Positions 43,041 through 50,609 of a stretch of DNA of 64,000 nt are shown here, piece after piece. The translations under genes were made by a program, and so were the position numbers. Numbering within the stretch: position 1 is the stretch's first letter; each line of letters starts with the position of its first letter. The DNA is from an uncultured Lachnospiraceae bacterium (GTDB taxonomy: Bacteria > Bacillota > Clostridia > Lachnospirales > Lachnospiraceae), in assembly GCA_910584965.1 (NCBI GenBank), contig CAJUDZ010000018.1, positions 1-64,000 of the forward strand, given 5' to 3'. Under the pieces are notes generated by a model that saw nothing but the letters and a program-made list of their open reading frames with translations, was not told the DNA's origin and made no database searches.

Positions 43041-43125
43041 CGGAAGCAGAAGATTTATTGCGAATGCCCGGCAAAAGGGTACGGGACACAGGAAAGATAC
43101 AAACGGATAAAACGGGGGCGGTAAA

Positions 43126-44259
43126 TTGAAATTCTGGAAAACCCGGAAAGGAAACGGCAATCAAAAGTACATAAAGAAATTCATTTTTTCGGCGGCAGTA
43201 TTCCTTTGTTCGTTTCTGCTGTGTGCCCGGACGGCGCTGGCTTCGGACGGCGCGGGCCCGGATGAGGATGCGAAAGTTCTCGAACAGTACCGGGAATATC
43301 AGGGGCGGCTGGAGGCCATAGAACACAGAGCGGAAATCGGGGAAAATGGTTTTGAAGTGGTGGAAAACCAGATTTTTCCGATAGAAATTGAGGGATATGG
43401 AGAGGTGTCCCTTGTGCCCGCATTTGAGGAATCCTATCACCGCCTTGCGTTGTTTTTCGTAACGGAGGACGGACAGGTTATTTATAAGACCGATCAGCTG
43501 GAGACGAATCATCGTGTGCTTGGGAAGATGGAACAGCCGGACTGCAGTATTGCGGCGGTGTCTTTCCGGGATCTCAACAGGGACGGACGTATGGATATTA
43601 TTTTGATTACGGCCTGTGCCGGTGAAAACGGTTCCGACGAATATAAGGTGGGCGACGTCCTTTTCCAGAGCAAAAAACAGGCGGGCTTTTACCGGGATTA
43701 CCGGATTGCGGATAAAATTAACCGGTATGGAATGAACAAAAGTGCGGAAGTGATTACCGCGTTTGTCAGAGACGGCTGTTCGACGGAATTTCTGTATACG
43801 GCGACGACTTTAAAGGAACTGCTTGCGGAGGGGCTGCAGATTATTCCGGAACAGTGCAATTACAGGACGTTCGGAAAGCTGGGGAAATTACAGGTTGTGC
43901 CGGGAACATACCGCATTTCCAATTATGATGTTTTCATGGTCTATCTTGTCAGCGAACAGGGCGATATTCTGTTCAGTTTACAGCCGATGGGGGATTATGA
44001 TAATCTGTATGCGTTAAAAGGAATTAACTGCCGGGATATAGACGGGGACGGGCTCAAAGATATCGTCATACTGGCGCGGTACAGTTATGAGGGTGAGGAA
44101 GGGCAGCTCGTTGTGGAGAGTGATTACTCCATTTATTACCAGCGGACGGGAGGTTTTTCGCTGGACACGGAAATAAAGGACGCTTACCGGTGCAGCGATG
44201 AAGACACGATGGAAATACTTGTTGAAGAAGCGAGAAAGTACTGGGGCTGGCAGGCGTGA
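43126..44259 (+). CDS. Exported protein with calcium-loop repeats, first gene of a two-component operon
   Basis: A 377-residue protein with a basic N-terminus and signal peptide or anchor (about 16-40, cut likely after 'TALA'). Two segments, 'VSFRDLNRDGRMDIILI' and 'INCRDIDGDGLKDIVIL', are VCBS/FG-GAP-like calcium loops (DxNxDGxxD), which suggests a beta-propeller-type extracellular domain. The start is TTG 43126 behind GGGGGCGG; there is no better ATG. It is 61 bp before a response regulator, so it may shape the signal for the kinase downstream. Function unknown. Confidence 0.8.
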   Translation: MKFWKTRKGNGNQKYIKKFIFSAAVFLCSFLLCARTALASDGAGPDEDAKVLEQYREYQGRLEAIEHRAEIGENGFEVVENQIFPIEIEGYGEVSLVPAFEESYHRLALFFVTEDGQVIYKTDQLETNHRVLGKMEQPDCSIAAVSFRDLNRDGRMDIILITACAGENGSDEYKVGDVLFQSKKQAGFYRDYRIADKINRYGMNKSAEVITAFVRDGCSTEFLYTATTLKELLAEGLQIIPEQCNYRTFGKLGKLQVVPGTYRISNYDVFMVYLVSEQGDILFSLQPMGDYDNLYALKGINCRDIDGDGLKDIVILARYSYEGEEGQLVVESDYSIYYQRTGGFSLDTEIKDAYRCSDEDTMEILVEEARKYWGWQA

Positions 44260-44320
44260 TAAGAATTTCGAAAGACCCGCACAGGAGAGCGTTTTGTCAG
44301 GAGCAGGCTGAGAGAAAGGC

Positions 44321-44989
44321 ATGGATATTGGAATGATTAAAATACTGATAGTGGATGATGAAAAACCGATTTGTGATTTGATTGATCTGAATTTGTCGTC
44401 GGCCGGGTATCATTGTGATTCGGTTCAGGACGGGCTGACGGCGATCGAAAAGATCGAACAGGATACTTATGACCTGATTTTGCTGGATATCATGCTGCCG
44501 GGGGCCGACGGCTACGACGTTATGGAATATATCAGGCCGCTCGGCGTTCCCGTTATTTTTATTACGGCGAAACATGAGGTGAAGGACCGGGTAAAAGGGC
44601 TGAAGCTGGGCGCCGACGATTATCTGGTGAAACCGTTCGACGTGGTGGAGCTGGTTGCCCGTGTGGAAGCGGTGCTGCGCCGCTATAATAAGACGGAGCA
44701 GCGGCTGACGGCCGGCGATGTGATTGTGGACGTGGAAGCGCGGAGGGTAACGAAGGCGGGCCGCCCTGTGGAACTGACGAATAAGGAATTCGGACTTCTG
44801 GTTCTTTTTATACGGAATAAAAATGTGGCGCTTTTTCGGGAAACTTTATACGAAAAGGTATGGGAAGAGGAGTATTACGGCGACAGCCGTACGCTTGACC
44901 TGCATGTACAGCGCCTCAGAAGGAAACTTGGCTGGGAGAACAGTCTGGTTGCGGTTTATAAGGTCGGTTACCGTTTGGAAATCGTGTGA
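44321..44989 (+). CDS. OmpR/PhoB-family response regulator
   Basis: A 222-residue regulator. The receiver domain (about 6-115) has 'ILIVDDEKP', the phospho-acceptor in 'LILLDIMLPG', 'FITAK' and 'DYLVKPFD'. The winged-helix domain (about 128-222) has 'RPVELTNKEFGLLVLFIRN' and 'DSRTLDLHVQRLRRKLG'. Proteins of this class bind head-to-tail boxes every 10-11 bp, which is exactly the pattern at 47265-47325 and 50459-50541. ATG 44333 is a possible alternative start. Its stop overlaps the kinase start. Confidence 0.95.
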   Translation: MDIGMIKILIVDDEKPICDLIDLNLSSAGYHCDSVQDGLTAIEKIEQDTYDLILLDIMLPGADGYDVMEYIRPLGVPVIFITAKHEVKDRVKGLKLGADDYLVKPFDVVELVARVEAVLRRYNKTEQRLTAGDVIVDVEARRVTKAGRPVELTNKEFGLLVLFIRNKNVALFRETLYEKVWEEEYYGDSRTLDLHVQRLRRKLGWENSLVAVYKVGYRLEIV

Positions 44990-46440
44990 AAAGGTTTTCT
45001 GAGGTGTCTGAGAAAGAAAGGTCATCTGTGATGAAATTTTCATTGAAAATTCTGCTGTGGACGATTATCGTCATGGCGCTGGCGCTGGGATTCAGCGGTT
45101 TCTATTTCGTGAATTATGTGTTTGAGACATCCCTGGAACGGGAAGTCGGACAGGCAATGGATGAGAGCAGTATTCTCGGCTTTGCATTTGAAACGGCGGC
45201 TTTGAGCGTTCCGGCGAAATATAGTGTGCTCCCGAATAATACGGTGGAAGAGATTGCGTCCAATCTGGAAAGGGGCGGACAGAGCGACGGCCGTCTGCTG
45301 CGTATTTCGGATGAGGAAAAAAATGTGCTCTATACGAGCGACGGCTTCGGCATGGATGACGAACTGCTGTTGCAGACCGGGGAAAATATCAAGACATACC
45401 GCATTATTCAGGAAGAAGATAAATATTATGTGCATACCGGGACGACGGTAAATGCGCTGAACAGAATCCTTTATCTGGAAAACATGAAAGACGTATCGGA
45501 AGTGTTTACGGAACGGACGATGGGATTTTCCCTGTACCGCAAGGTGACGCTGGTCATGCTGTTTGCCGGCATGCTGATTATGCAGATTATTTCTTCCCTT
45601 TTGACGAAGCCTGTACGGCTTCTGACGGAAGCGACTAAAAGAATGGCGGCCGGCGATTATGCTTACCGGGCGAAACAGATCAGCCAGGACGAGCTCGGAC
45701 AGCTGACAAAGGATTTTAACAGCATGGCAGGGGCTCTTGAGCAGAACATCGAAAAGCTGGAGGAAGAAATCGAGGCAAAAGAAGAATTTATGGGCGCTTT
45801 TGCCCATGAACTGAAAACGCCGCTGACAGCGATTATCGGTTATGCGGACATGCTCAGATCCCATAAACTGGATGAAGAAAAAAGCATCATGTCGGCCAAT
45901 TATATTTATACGGAAGGAAAACGGCTGGAGGCGATGTCGCTGCGTCTGCTGGATATTATTGTGGCCGGAAAAGAGGAAGCGGAGCTGCAGGAAGTCCCTG
46001 TGGAACCTGTCTTTGATTATCTGGAAGATATGTTCACGGGGAGCCGGAACATGGAATTTCATTTTGCGCATGAGTCGGGAACGGTGCTTGCGGAAGTGAA
46101 TCTCATTAAGACGGTGTTGGTAAATCTGGTCGATAATGCCTGCAAAGCATCGGAGGAAGGCGGACTCATCGAAATAAGCGGAAGGGCGCTGGAAAACGGA
46201 TACTGTTTTGCGGTCAGGGATTACGGAATCGGCATTCCGGAGGCGGAGCTGCACAAGATCACGAAAGCTTTTTATATGGTTGACAAGTCCCGTGCAAGAA
46301 GTAAGAACGGCGCCGGGCTCGGACTCGCGCTCTGCGTGGAGATATTGAAAATCCATCACAGCGGACTGAAAATAGAAAGCGAAGCGGGTGAAGGCTCATG
46401 CTTTAGCTTCGTGCTGGAGAAAGGCGGTGATCGGGGATGA
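44986..46440 (+). CDS. Sensor histidine kinase, HisKA type
   Basis: A 484-residue membrane kinase starting GTG 44986, overlapping the regulator's stop by 4 bp (translational coupling); ATG 45031 is an alternative. TM1 (about 22-45), extracytoplasmic sensor (about 46-185), TM2 (about 190-212), HAMP (about 213-265). The HisKA box is 'FAHELKTPLTAIIGYADML', then N box 'VNLVDNACKASEEGG', G1 'DYGIGIP' and G2 'NGAGLGLAL'. It phosphorylates the OmpR-type partner. The two flanking exported proteins in the same operon may tune it. Confidence 0.95.
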   Translation: MKRFSEVSEKERSSVMKFSLKILLWTIIVMALALGFSGFYFVNYVFETSLEREVGQAMDESSILGFAFETAALSVPAKYSVLPNNTVEEIASNLERGGQSDGRLLRISDEEKNVLYTSDGFGMDDELLLQTGENIKTYRIIQEEDKYYVHTGTTVNALNRILYLENMKDVSEVFTERTMGFSLYRKVTLVMLFAGMLIMQIISSLLTKPVRLLTEATKRMAAGDYAYRAKQISQDELGQLTKDFNSMAGALEQNIEKLEEEIEAKEEFMGAFAHELKTPLTAIIGYADMLRSHKLDEEKSIMSANYIYTEGKRLEAMSLRLLDIIVAGKEEAELQEVPVEPVFDYLEDMFTGSRNMEFHFAHESGTVLAEVNLIKTVLVNLVDNACKASEEGGLIEISGRALENGYCFAVRDYGIGIPEAELHKITKAFYMVDKSRARSKNGAGLGLALCVEILKIHHSGLKIESEAGEGSCFSFVLEKGGDRG

Positions 46441-47267
46441 AATATAAACTGAAAATTGCGGTGTTCATCCTGTTTGCGGTTTTTTCCATGGCGCTGTCCA
46501 TCTGGGGGCCGGAAACGCTGGCCAGATATCAGGACAGGGGGCTTTTAAACGAGATACACGCGGAGACGGTGGAAGAGGCGGGCGTGGGCTACCGCTATAA
46601 ACTGAATATCAATGAAAAGCTATATATTCTCTCACGCTGCCTGAGCAGCCAGACGATCCCGGAAAGCGAACAGAACGCGCTGGCACATCGGACGGAGGCA
46701 GAGAACACATATCAGGATATGGAAGGCTCTTATGCCTTTATTGCAAATTACCGGAGCCCGTCGGATGAAGAAATTACCAACGAGCAGATTTATGAGACTT
46801 GTAATCAGGCGCTGGCCGTTCTGAAAGAAGCCGGGATTCTTCCGGAAGAAGTAAAAGACGTGATGCCCGCTTCTTATGAAGCGACGCTTTATTCCGCAAT
46901 CGATGTGCTGGAACCGCGCAATAACATTGCGGTCTGGAAACTGAGTCTGTCAAACAGCCAGAAAAATGCCAACAAGGAAAATCGACTGATGGACGCTTAT
47001 ATCGGCGCCGAGGATGGGAAACTTTATGAATTTTATGTGCGTACTCCGCTCGTGTGGGAAGAAATCGATGCGGACGCCGTCGTGGAGGGCTGGAGCAGCT
47101 ATATGGGGCTTGGCAGTCCCGAACCTTACGAGTCGGAGAATCCGCTGCTGGAAACGACGCCTTATTTTAAAAAATATGTTTTTCCGGGAATGGGCGATGC
47201 GAAAACGGTCGTTACGGTTGGCTTCTACGAAGGCATCAACGAGCTTTTTTTAAAGATCGAGAAATGA
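46437..47267 (+). CDS. Membrane-anchored protein of the two-component operon, unknown
   Basis: A 276-residue protein whose ATG overlaps the kinase stop (ATGA). It has one N-terminal membrane anchor (about 4-24) and an extracytoplasmic mixed domain with no motif I recognise. The layout (regulator, kinase, membrane protein, each overlapping) is like YycH/YycI- or BceR-type accessory proteins that hold a kinase in check, but there is no sequence match I can name. Its stop codon overlaps the first TGATGC box of the array downstream. Confidence 0.8.
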   Translation: MKYKLKIAVFILFAVFSMALSIWGPETLARYQDRGLLNEIHAETVEEAGVGYRYKLNINEKLYILSRCLSSQTIPESEQNALAHRTEAENTYQDMEGSYAFIANYRSPSDEEITNEQIYETCNQALAVLKEAGILPEEVKDVMPASYEATLYSAIDVLEPRNNIAVWKLSLSNSQKNANKENRLMDAYIGAEDGKLYEFYVRTPLVWEEIDADAVVEGWSSYMGLGSPEPYESENPLLETTPYFKKYVFPGMGDAKTVVTVGFYEGINELFLKIEK

Positions 47268-47325
47268 TGCAAAAATGATGCAAATATGATGTGACTTTGA
47301 TGCAGAAATGATGATAATATGATGC
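47265..47325 (+). promoter_or_regulatory. Array 1: six TGATGC boxes every 11 bp
   Basis: Boxes start at 47265, 47276, 47287, 47298, 47309 and 47320 (TGATGC, TGATGC, TGATGT, TGATGC, TGATGA, TGATGC) with AT-rich spacers. The period is exactly 11 bp throughout. The last box is placed where a -35 element would lie for the TATAAG at 47347-47352. This is the arrangement of PhoB/OmpR-family activator sites. It precedes the amidase-deacetylase gene. Confidence 0.8.
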
Positions 47326-47327
47326 AG

Positions 47328-47371
47328 CTCCTGTGTATTCTTATTGTATAAGATGCCACAGGAGTTTTTTT
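47328..47371 (+). terminator. Terminator of the two-component operon
   Basis: CTCCTGTG / CACAGGAG stem with a 21-nt loop and seven T. The loop contains the TATAAG proposed as the -10 of the next gene; a transcript starting near 47359 would lack the left arm and so escape termination. Confidence 0.75.
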
Positions 47372-47464
47372 ACTGTTGAAAAACTGCTGTTTCCGCAGCG
47401 GTCTTCAAAACGCGGGCTGCCGGGCCTGTGTCTTTTATTCTATGGGAAATGAAGGAGTGTAAGA

Positions 47465-48895
47465 ATGAGAAAGTACGAAAGAGGAAGTTATCTGACCAGA
47501 TATTATCATCAGTATCAGAGAAAAGAAAAAAAACGCAGATGCGTCAGACGGAGCGCGGCGGCAGCGCTGGCGGCCTGCCTGATCTGTCTGGCCGCGTTTA
47601 CCATATATAAAATTCCGGCATGGGAAGTGCAGGCGGCGACGGATAAAGACGTCGTATATTGGCCGAAACATACCGATATGGGGGCGGCGGCCGGCGGTCC
47701 GGCACAGATGGATATGAAACAGCTTCGGGCTGTGATCGAAGAAAATGCGATTCCGGTCATTTATGTGGACGCCGGACATGGCGGCGAAGACGCAGGATGC
47801 GCCAAAGCCGGTGTGGAAGAAAAAACGATCAATCTGGAAATTGCCTTCAGAGTGCGTGACAAACTGGAAGCGCTCGGATATAAAGTGATTATGGCCAGGG
47901 ATTCCGACGTCTATGTTTCCAAAGAAGAACGGGTGGAGCAGGCCAATGCCTCTCAGGCTGACATATATGTCAGTATTCATCAAAACTCCACGGACGACGG
48001 CAGCGACGCAAGCGGCATGGAAGTATGGTATGACGGTTCCGATAAAACGCGCTCAAACGAAAAGCTGGCCCGGCTGATCAGACAGCAGACGGCCAGAAGC
48101 ACGCAGGTTGTCGAACGGGAGCTGCGCGGCAATGCTGATTTTCATGTCACAGGGAATACGGATATGCCCTCCTGCCTGATCGAAACCGGATTTCTGACCA
48201 ATACGGATGAGAGGAACAAACTCGTAACAGAGGAATATCAGGAGCAGATCGCCGCGGGCATCGTGCGGGGCATCGACTATTATTTTCACCCGAAAACAAT
48301 GTATCTGACATTCGATGACGGCCCGTCCGAAGAGAATACGGAAAAAATACTGGATATTTTAAAGGAAAGAGGTATTCACGCCACCTTTTTTCTGGTAGGG
48401 GAAAATGTGGAACAGAATCCGGAGATCGCAAAGAGAATCGCGGCGGAAGGACATACGATCGGCATCCACAGCAATACCCATAACTATACGGAAATCTATG
48501 CGGATGCGGACAGCTTTATACAGGATTTTGAGGAGGCGCACCGAATCGTCTATGAGGTAACGGGAGTGGATGCAAAACTCTTTCGTTTTCCCGGAGGAAG
48601 CGTTAATGCTTATAATGCGGAAGTGAATGAGGACATTATAGAAAAAATGACGGAGCTCGGTTATATCTACTATGACTGGAACGCCAGTCTGGAGGATGCC
48701 GCTCCCGAAACAAAGCCGGAAGAACTGGTTTCCAACGGCGTCTCTACCACGCAGGGGAGACAGAAGGTTGTTATGCTGGCACATGATGTCGTTTATAATA
48801 CGGGCGTCTGCCTTGAAGAATTGCTGGACAGCCTGCCGGAATATGAGATGAAGGCTTTGAGCGAGGACGTGGAGCCGGTACATTTTGAAAGGTAA
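47465..48895 (+). CDS. Fused N-acetylmuramoyl-alanine amidase and polysaccharide deacetylase
   Basis: A 476-residue cell-wall enzyme with an N-terminal membrane anchor (about 30-48). Residues about 95-275 are an Amidase_3 zinc amidase: 'YVDAGHGGEDAG', 'VSIHQNS', 'CLIETGFLTN'. Residues about 278-465 are a NodB-type deacetylase: 'LTFDDGPSEEN' (metal Asp), 'GIHSNTHNY' (metal His) and 'RFPGGS'. Together it would cut stem peptides from glycan strands and deacetylate the sugar backbone, remodelling peptidoglycan and altering lysozyme sensitivity. AAGGAG ribosome site. Array 1 upstream points to control by the neighbouring two-component system. Confidence 0.95.
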   Translation: MRKYERGSYLTRYYHQYQRKEKKRRCVRRSAAAALAACLICLAAFTIYKIPAWEVQAATDKDVVYWPKHTDMGAAAGGPAQMDMKQLRAVIEENAIPVIYVDAGHGGEDAGCAKAGVEEKTINLEIAFRVRDKLEALGYKVIMARDSDVYVSKEERVEQANASQADIYVSIHQNSTDDGSDASGMEVWYDGSDKTRSNEKLARLIRQQTARSTQVVERELRGNADFHVTGNTDMPSCLIETGFLTNTDERNKLVTEEYQEQIAAGIVRGIDYYFHPKTMYLTFDDGPSEENTEKILDILKERGIHATFFLVGENVEQNPEIAKRIAAEGHTIGIHSNTHNYTEIYADADSFIQDFEEAHRIVYEVTGVDAKLFRFPGGSVNAYNAEVNEDIIEKMTELGYIYYDWNASLEDAAPETKPEELVSNGVSTTQGRQKVVMLAHDVVYNTGVCLEELLDSLPEYEMKALSEDVEPVHFER

Positions 48896-48912
48896 TAAGT
48901 TTTTATGAAATG

Positions 48913-49000
48913 AATGCCAGGGTAGTCTGTTTTAAATTGCCAAAGCTGTTCTAAAGCTCTATTTCAGCTTTGGCAATTTAAAAACAGTCTGCTCTGGCAT
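48913..49000. terminator. Large inverted repeat between convergent genes
   Basis: Nested arms: AATGCCAG / CTGGCATT outside and a ~22-bp CTGTTTTAAATTGCCAAAGC-type arm inside (48927-48948 against 48965-48987). The right arm encodes the C-terminus of the CPBP protein. It can end both transcripts, though it is much longer than a normal terminator. Confidence 0.7.
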
Positions 49001-49720
49001 TTTCGGCAGTGTCTTTGTAAGGATTAAGGTGTAGGCGACGGTTATGAGTATCATAACGAGACCGTGAATCATCTGCTTTTCCGCTGTATATCCCGATTCG
49101 TTTGCAAAGCTGCTGAGCGTGTTGATAACAGAATGGGTAATGATGCAGGGGAGCAGACTTCCGCCGCGGTAAAATATCGTCACAAACAAGAATCCTACTG
49201 CAATCGCTAAGCAAATCTGATATAAATTATTTACCAGGTCCATGCCGCTGCCGTTGAATAAATTTATCAGATGCCCTATGCCAAAAGTTATGCTTGAGAT
49301 CATAATTGCAGATTTTATATTATCTTTTGCGATCGCTTTAAACAGGAACCCTCTGAAAAGTAATTCTTCAATAAAACCAACGCAAAGCATACAGGCCATA
49401 TGGCAGACCATATCCGATAACGGATGATTGACGGCGGCGCCGTTCCAAAGGTTTCCTGTGGCTAAGATTATCAGCGGCACATAATAAAGGAATCTGCGGG
49501 CGGGCACAGAAGATTTACAGAGCCCGTACCGTTTTAACAGATCATTTTTCCGAATAAAGGCAAAAAGAATGATTGTCTGAAGGATACTAAAAACAGCACT
49601 TGCAGAGTATTTTATTCCGATTTTTTCATTCAGCGGATTTGCGAAAGACTGCAGGATGCAGTAAATCACAATCCATACAATCGCAAAAGTCAGTTCGTTT
49701 TTTTCATATAACTTCTTCAT
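48959..49720 (-). CDS. CPBP-family intramembrane glutamic protease
   Basis: A 253-residue membrane protein with about seven helices. The catalytic motifs are 'GFIEELLFRGFLF' (EExxxR), 'TFGIGHLINL' and 'CIITHSVINTL'. Members cleave membrane substrates or act as bacteriocin-immunity proteins. GGAGG of its ribosome site is encoded by the last codons of the upstream TetR gene, and the two genes abut, so they are translationally coupled. Confidence 0.93.
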   Translation of the reverse strand: MKKLYEKNELTFAIVWIVIYCILQSFANPLNEKIGIKYSASAVFSILQTIILFAFIRKNDLLKRYGLCKSSVPARRFLYYVPLIILATGNLWNGAAVNHPLSDMVCHMACMLCVGFIEELLFRGFLFKAIAKDNIKSAIMISSITFGIGHLINLFNGSGMDLVNNLYQICLAIAVGFLFVTIFYRGGSLLPCIITHSVINTLSSFANESGYTAEKQMIHGLVMILITVAYTLILTKTLPKMPEQTVFKLPKLK

Positions 49721-50332
49721 TTAATTTCCTCCTGTATGGTTATCTTCATCGGACAAGGGCGTGTATCCCTTATCCGATGAGGTTAATATCGCTCCTGTAC
49801 ATACCCGTTTCAAATGTGTCGTTATCAGTTTTTCATCATACTCTAATGAATTATTGGCAATGATGCTGGCATATCCATGAACAAACAGGGCGAGTATTAC
49901 AAAAACTTCTTTTGTCTGTTCCATATTCATATTCATTTCTTTCTGCATGACGGAAATAACAGGTATAAGTTCCTCGGAATTTATCATTTCAGGCAGACTG
50001 TTTTCGACAGCAAATCCCGACTGAAACAGAAATTGGAACAAATTAGGCTCTTTAATTGCAAACCGGATATAATTCAGTCCAATTTCAAGCATAATATTTT
50101 TCTGTGTTTCCGGAATGCTCATCAGATATTCCGTATGATATTTATCTGCTTTTTCATAAGCGGCTTTTTTTAATTCTTCAATCGTTGCAAAGTGGTACAT
50201 GACGGGTTGTGTGGAACAATTCAGCTTTTTTGATACTGTCCTTGCATTGATATTTTCCGCACCCGTTTTACGGGCAACCTCAAATGCGGCGTCAATAACC
50301 ATATCTCTTGTGATTTTAGCTTTTGGCGGCAT
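49721..50332 (-). CDS. TetR-family regulator
   Basis: A 203-residue repressor. The helix-turn-helix is at about 10-50: 'VIDAAFEVARKTGAENINARTVSKKLNCSTQPVMYHF'. The rest is the helical ligand-binding domain. The start at 50332 follows GGAGAAAG. The last ~20 residues (SSDKGYTPLSDEDNHTGGN) are encoded by a copy of the dispersed palindrome, so the natural C-terminus was probably replaced. It likely controls itself and the CPBP protease that follows it directly. Confidence 0.9.
   Translation of the reverse strand: MPPKAKITRDMVIDAAFEVARKTGAENINARTVSKKLNCSTQPVMYHFATIEELKKAAYEKADKYHTEYLMSIPETQKNIMLEIGLNYIRFAIKEPNLFQFLFQSGFAVENSLPEMINSEELIPVISVMQKEMNMNMEQTKEVFVILALFVHGYASIIANNSLEYDEKLITTHLKRVCTGAILTSSDKGYTPLSDEDNHTGGN
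49747..49806. repeat. Dispersed palindrome, copy inside the TetR gene
   Basis: CATCGGACAAGGG / CCCTTATCCGATG hairpin with a 7-nt loop, followed by CTCCTGTACATACCC (49792-49806), the word also present at 41863. The arm has ATCGG where other copies have AGTGG, with the pairing partner changed to match: a compensated variant. Confidence 0.75.
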
Positions 50333-50458
50333 TTCTTTCTCCTTATATAAATTATTTATGTTATATAACAATAATTATATTATAAGACACGGTACCGGTT
50401 TTGTCAATCTCTCCGACTTATCATATATCCATGAACACCCGGATTTCGCAAGCGGGGT

Positions 50459-50541
50459 TGATGCAACTTTGATGCAAAAAAGATGCTCCTTTGATGCAAA
50501 AAAGATGCCCCTTTGATGCACATATGATACAAATTTGATGT
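50459..50541 (+). promoter_or_regulatory. Array 2: eight TGATGC-type boxes every 11 bp
   Basis: Boxes start at 50459, 50470, 50481, 50492, 50503, 50514, 50525 and 50536 (TGATGC, with AGATGC at 50481 and 50503, TGATAC at 50525 and TGATGT at 50536). The 11-bp period never slips. A possible -10, TACGAT, is at 50552-50557. Same motif and period as array 1; it precedes the VIT/vWA gene. Confidence 0.82.
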
Positions 50542-50609
50542 TTTCATAGAATACGATAGGGTAAGAAGAAATCCAGATTTAATCCGGAACCGAAAGGAGT
50601 ATTCAGAAT

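Noticed and set aside
45040..46359. A 439-codon open frame on the minus strand
   Set aside because: It is exactly antisense to the histidine kinase, has no ribosome site, and is rich in Phe, His, Arg and Gln as expected from the complement of a coding frame.
47265..47325. TGATGC arrays as CRISPR or a microsatellite
   Set aside because: Repeat units are 6 bp with 5-bp spacers at a helical 11-bp period, placed in front of genes. CRISPR repeats are 21 bp or longer, and the spacers here are not random enough for simple slippage.
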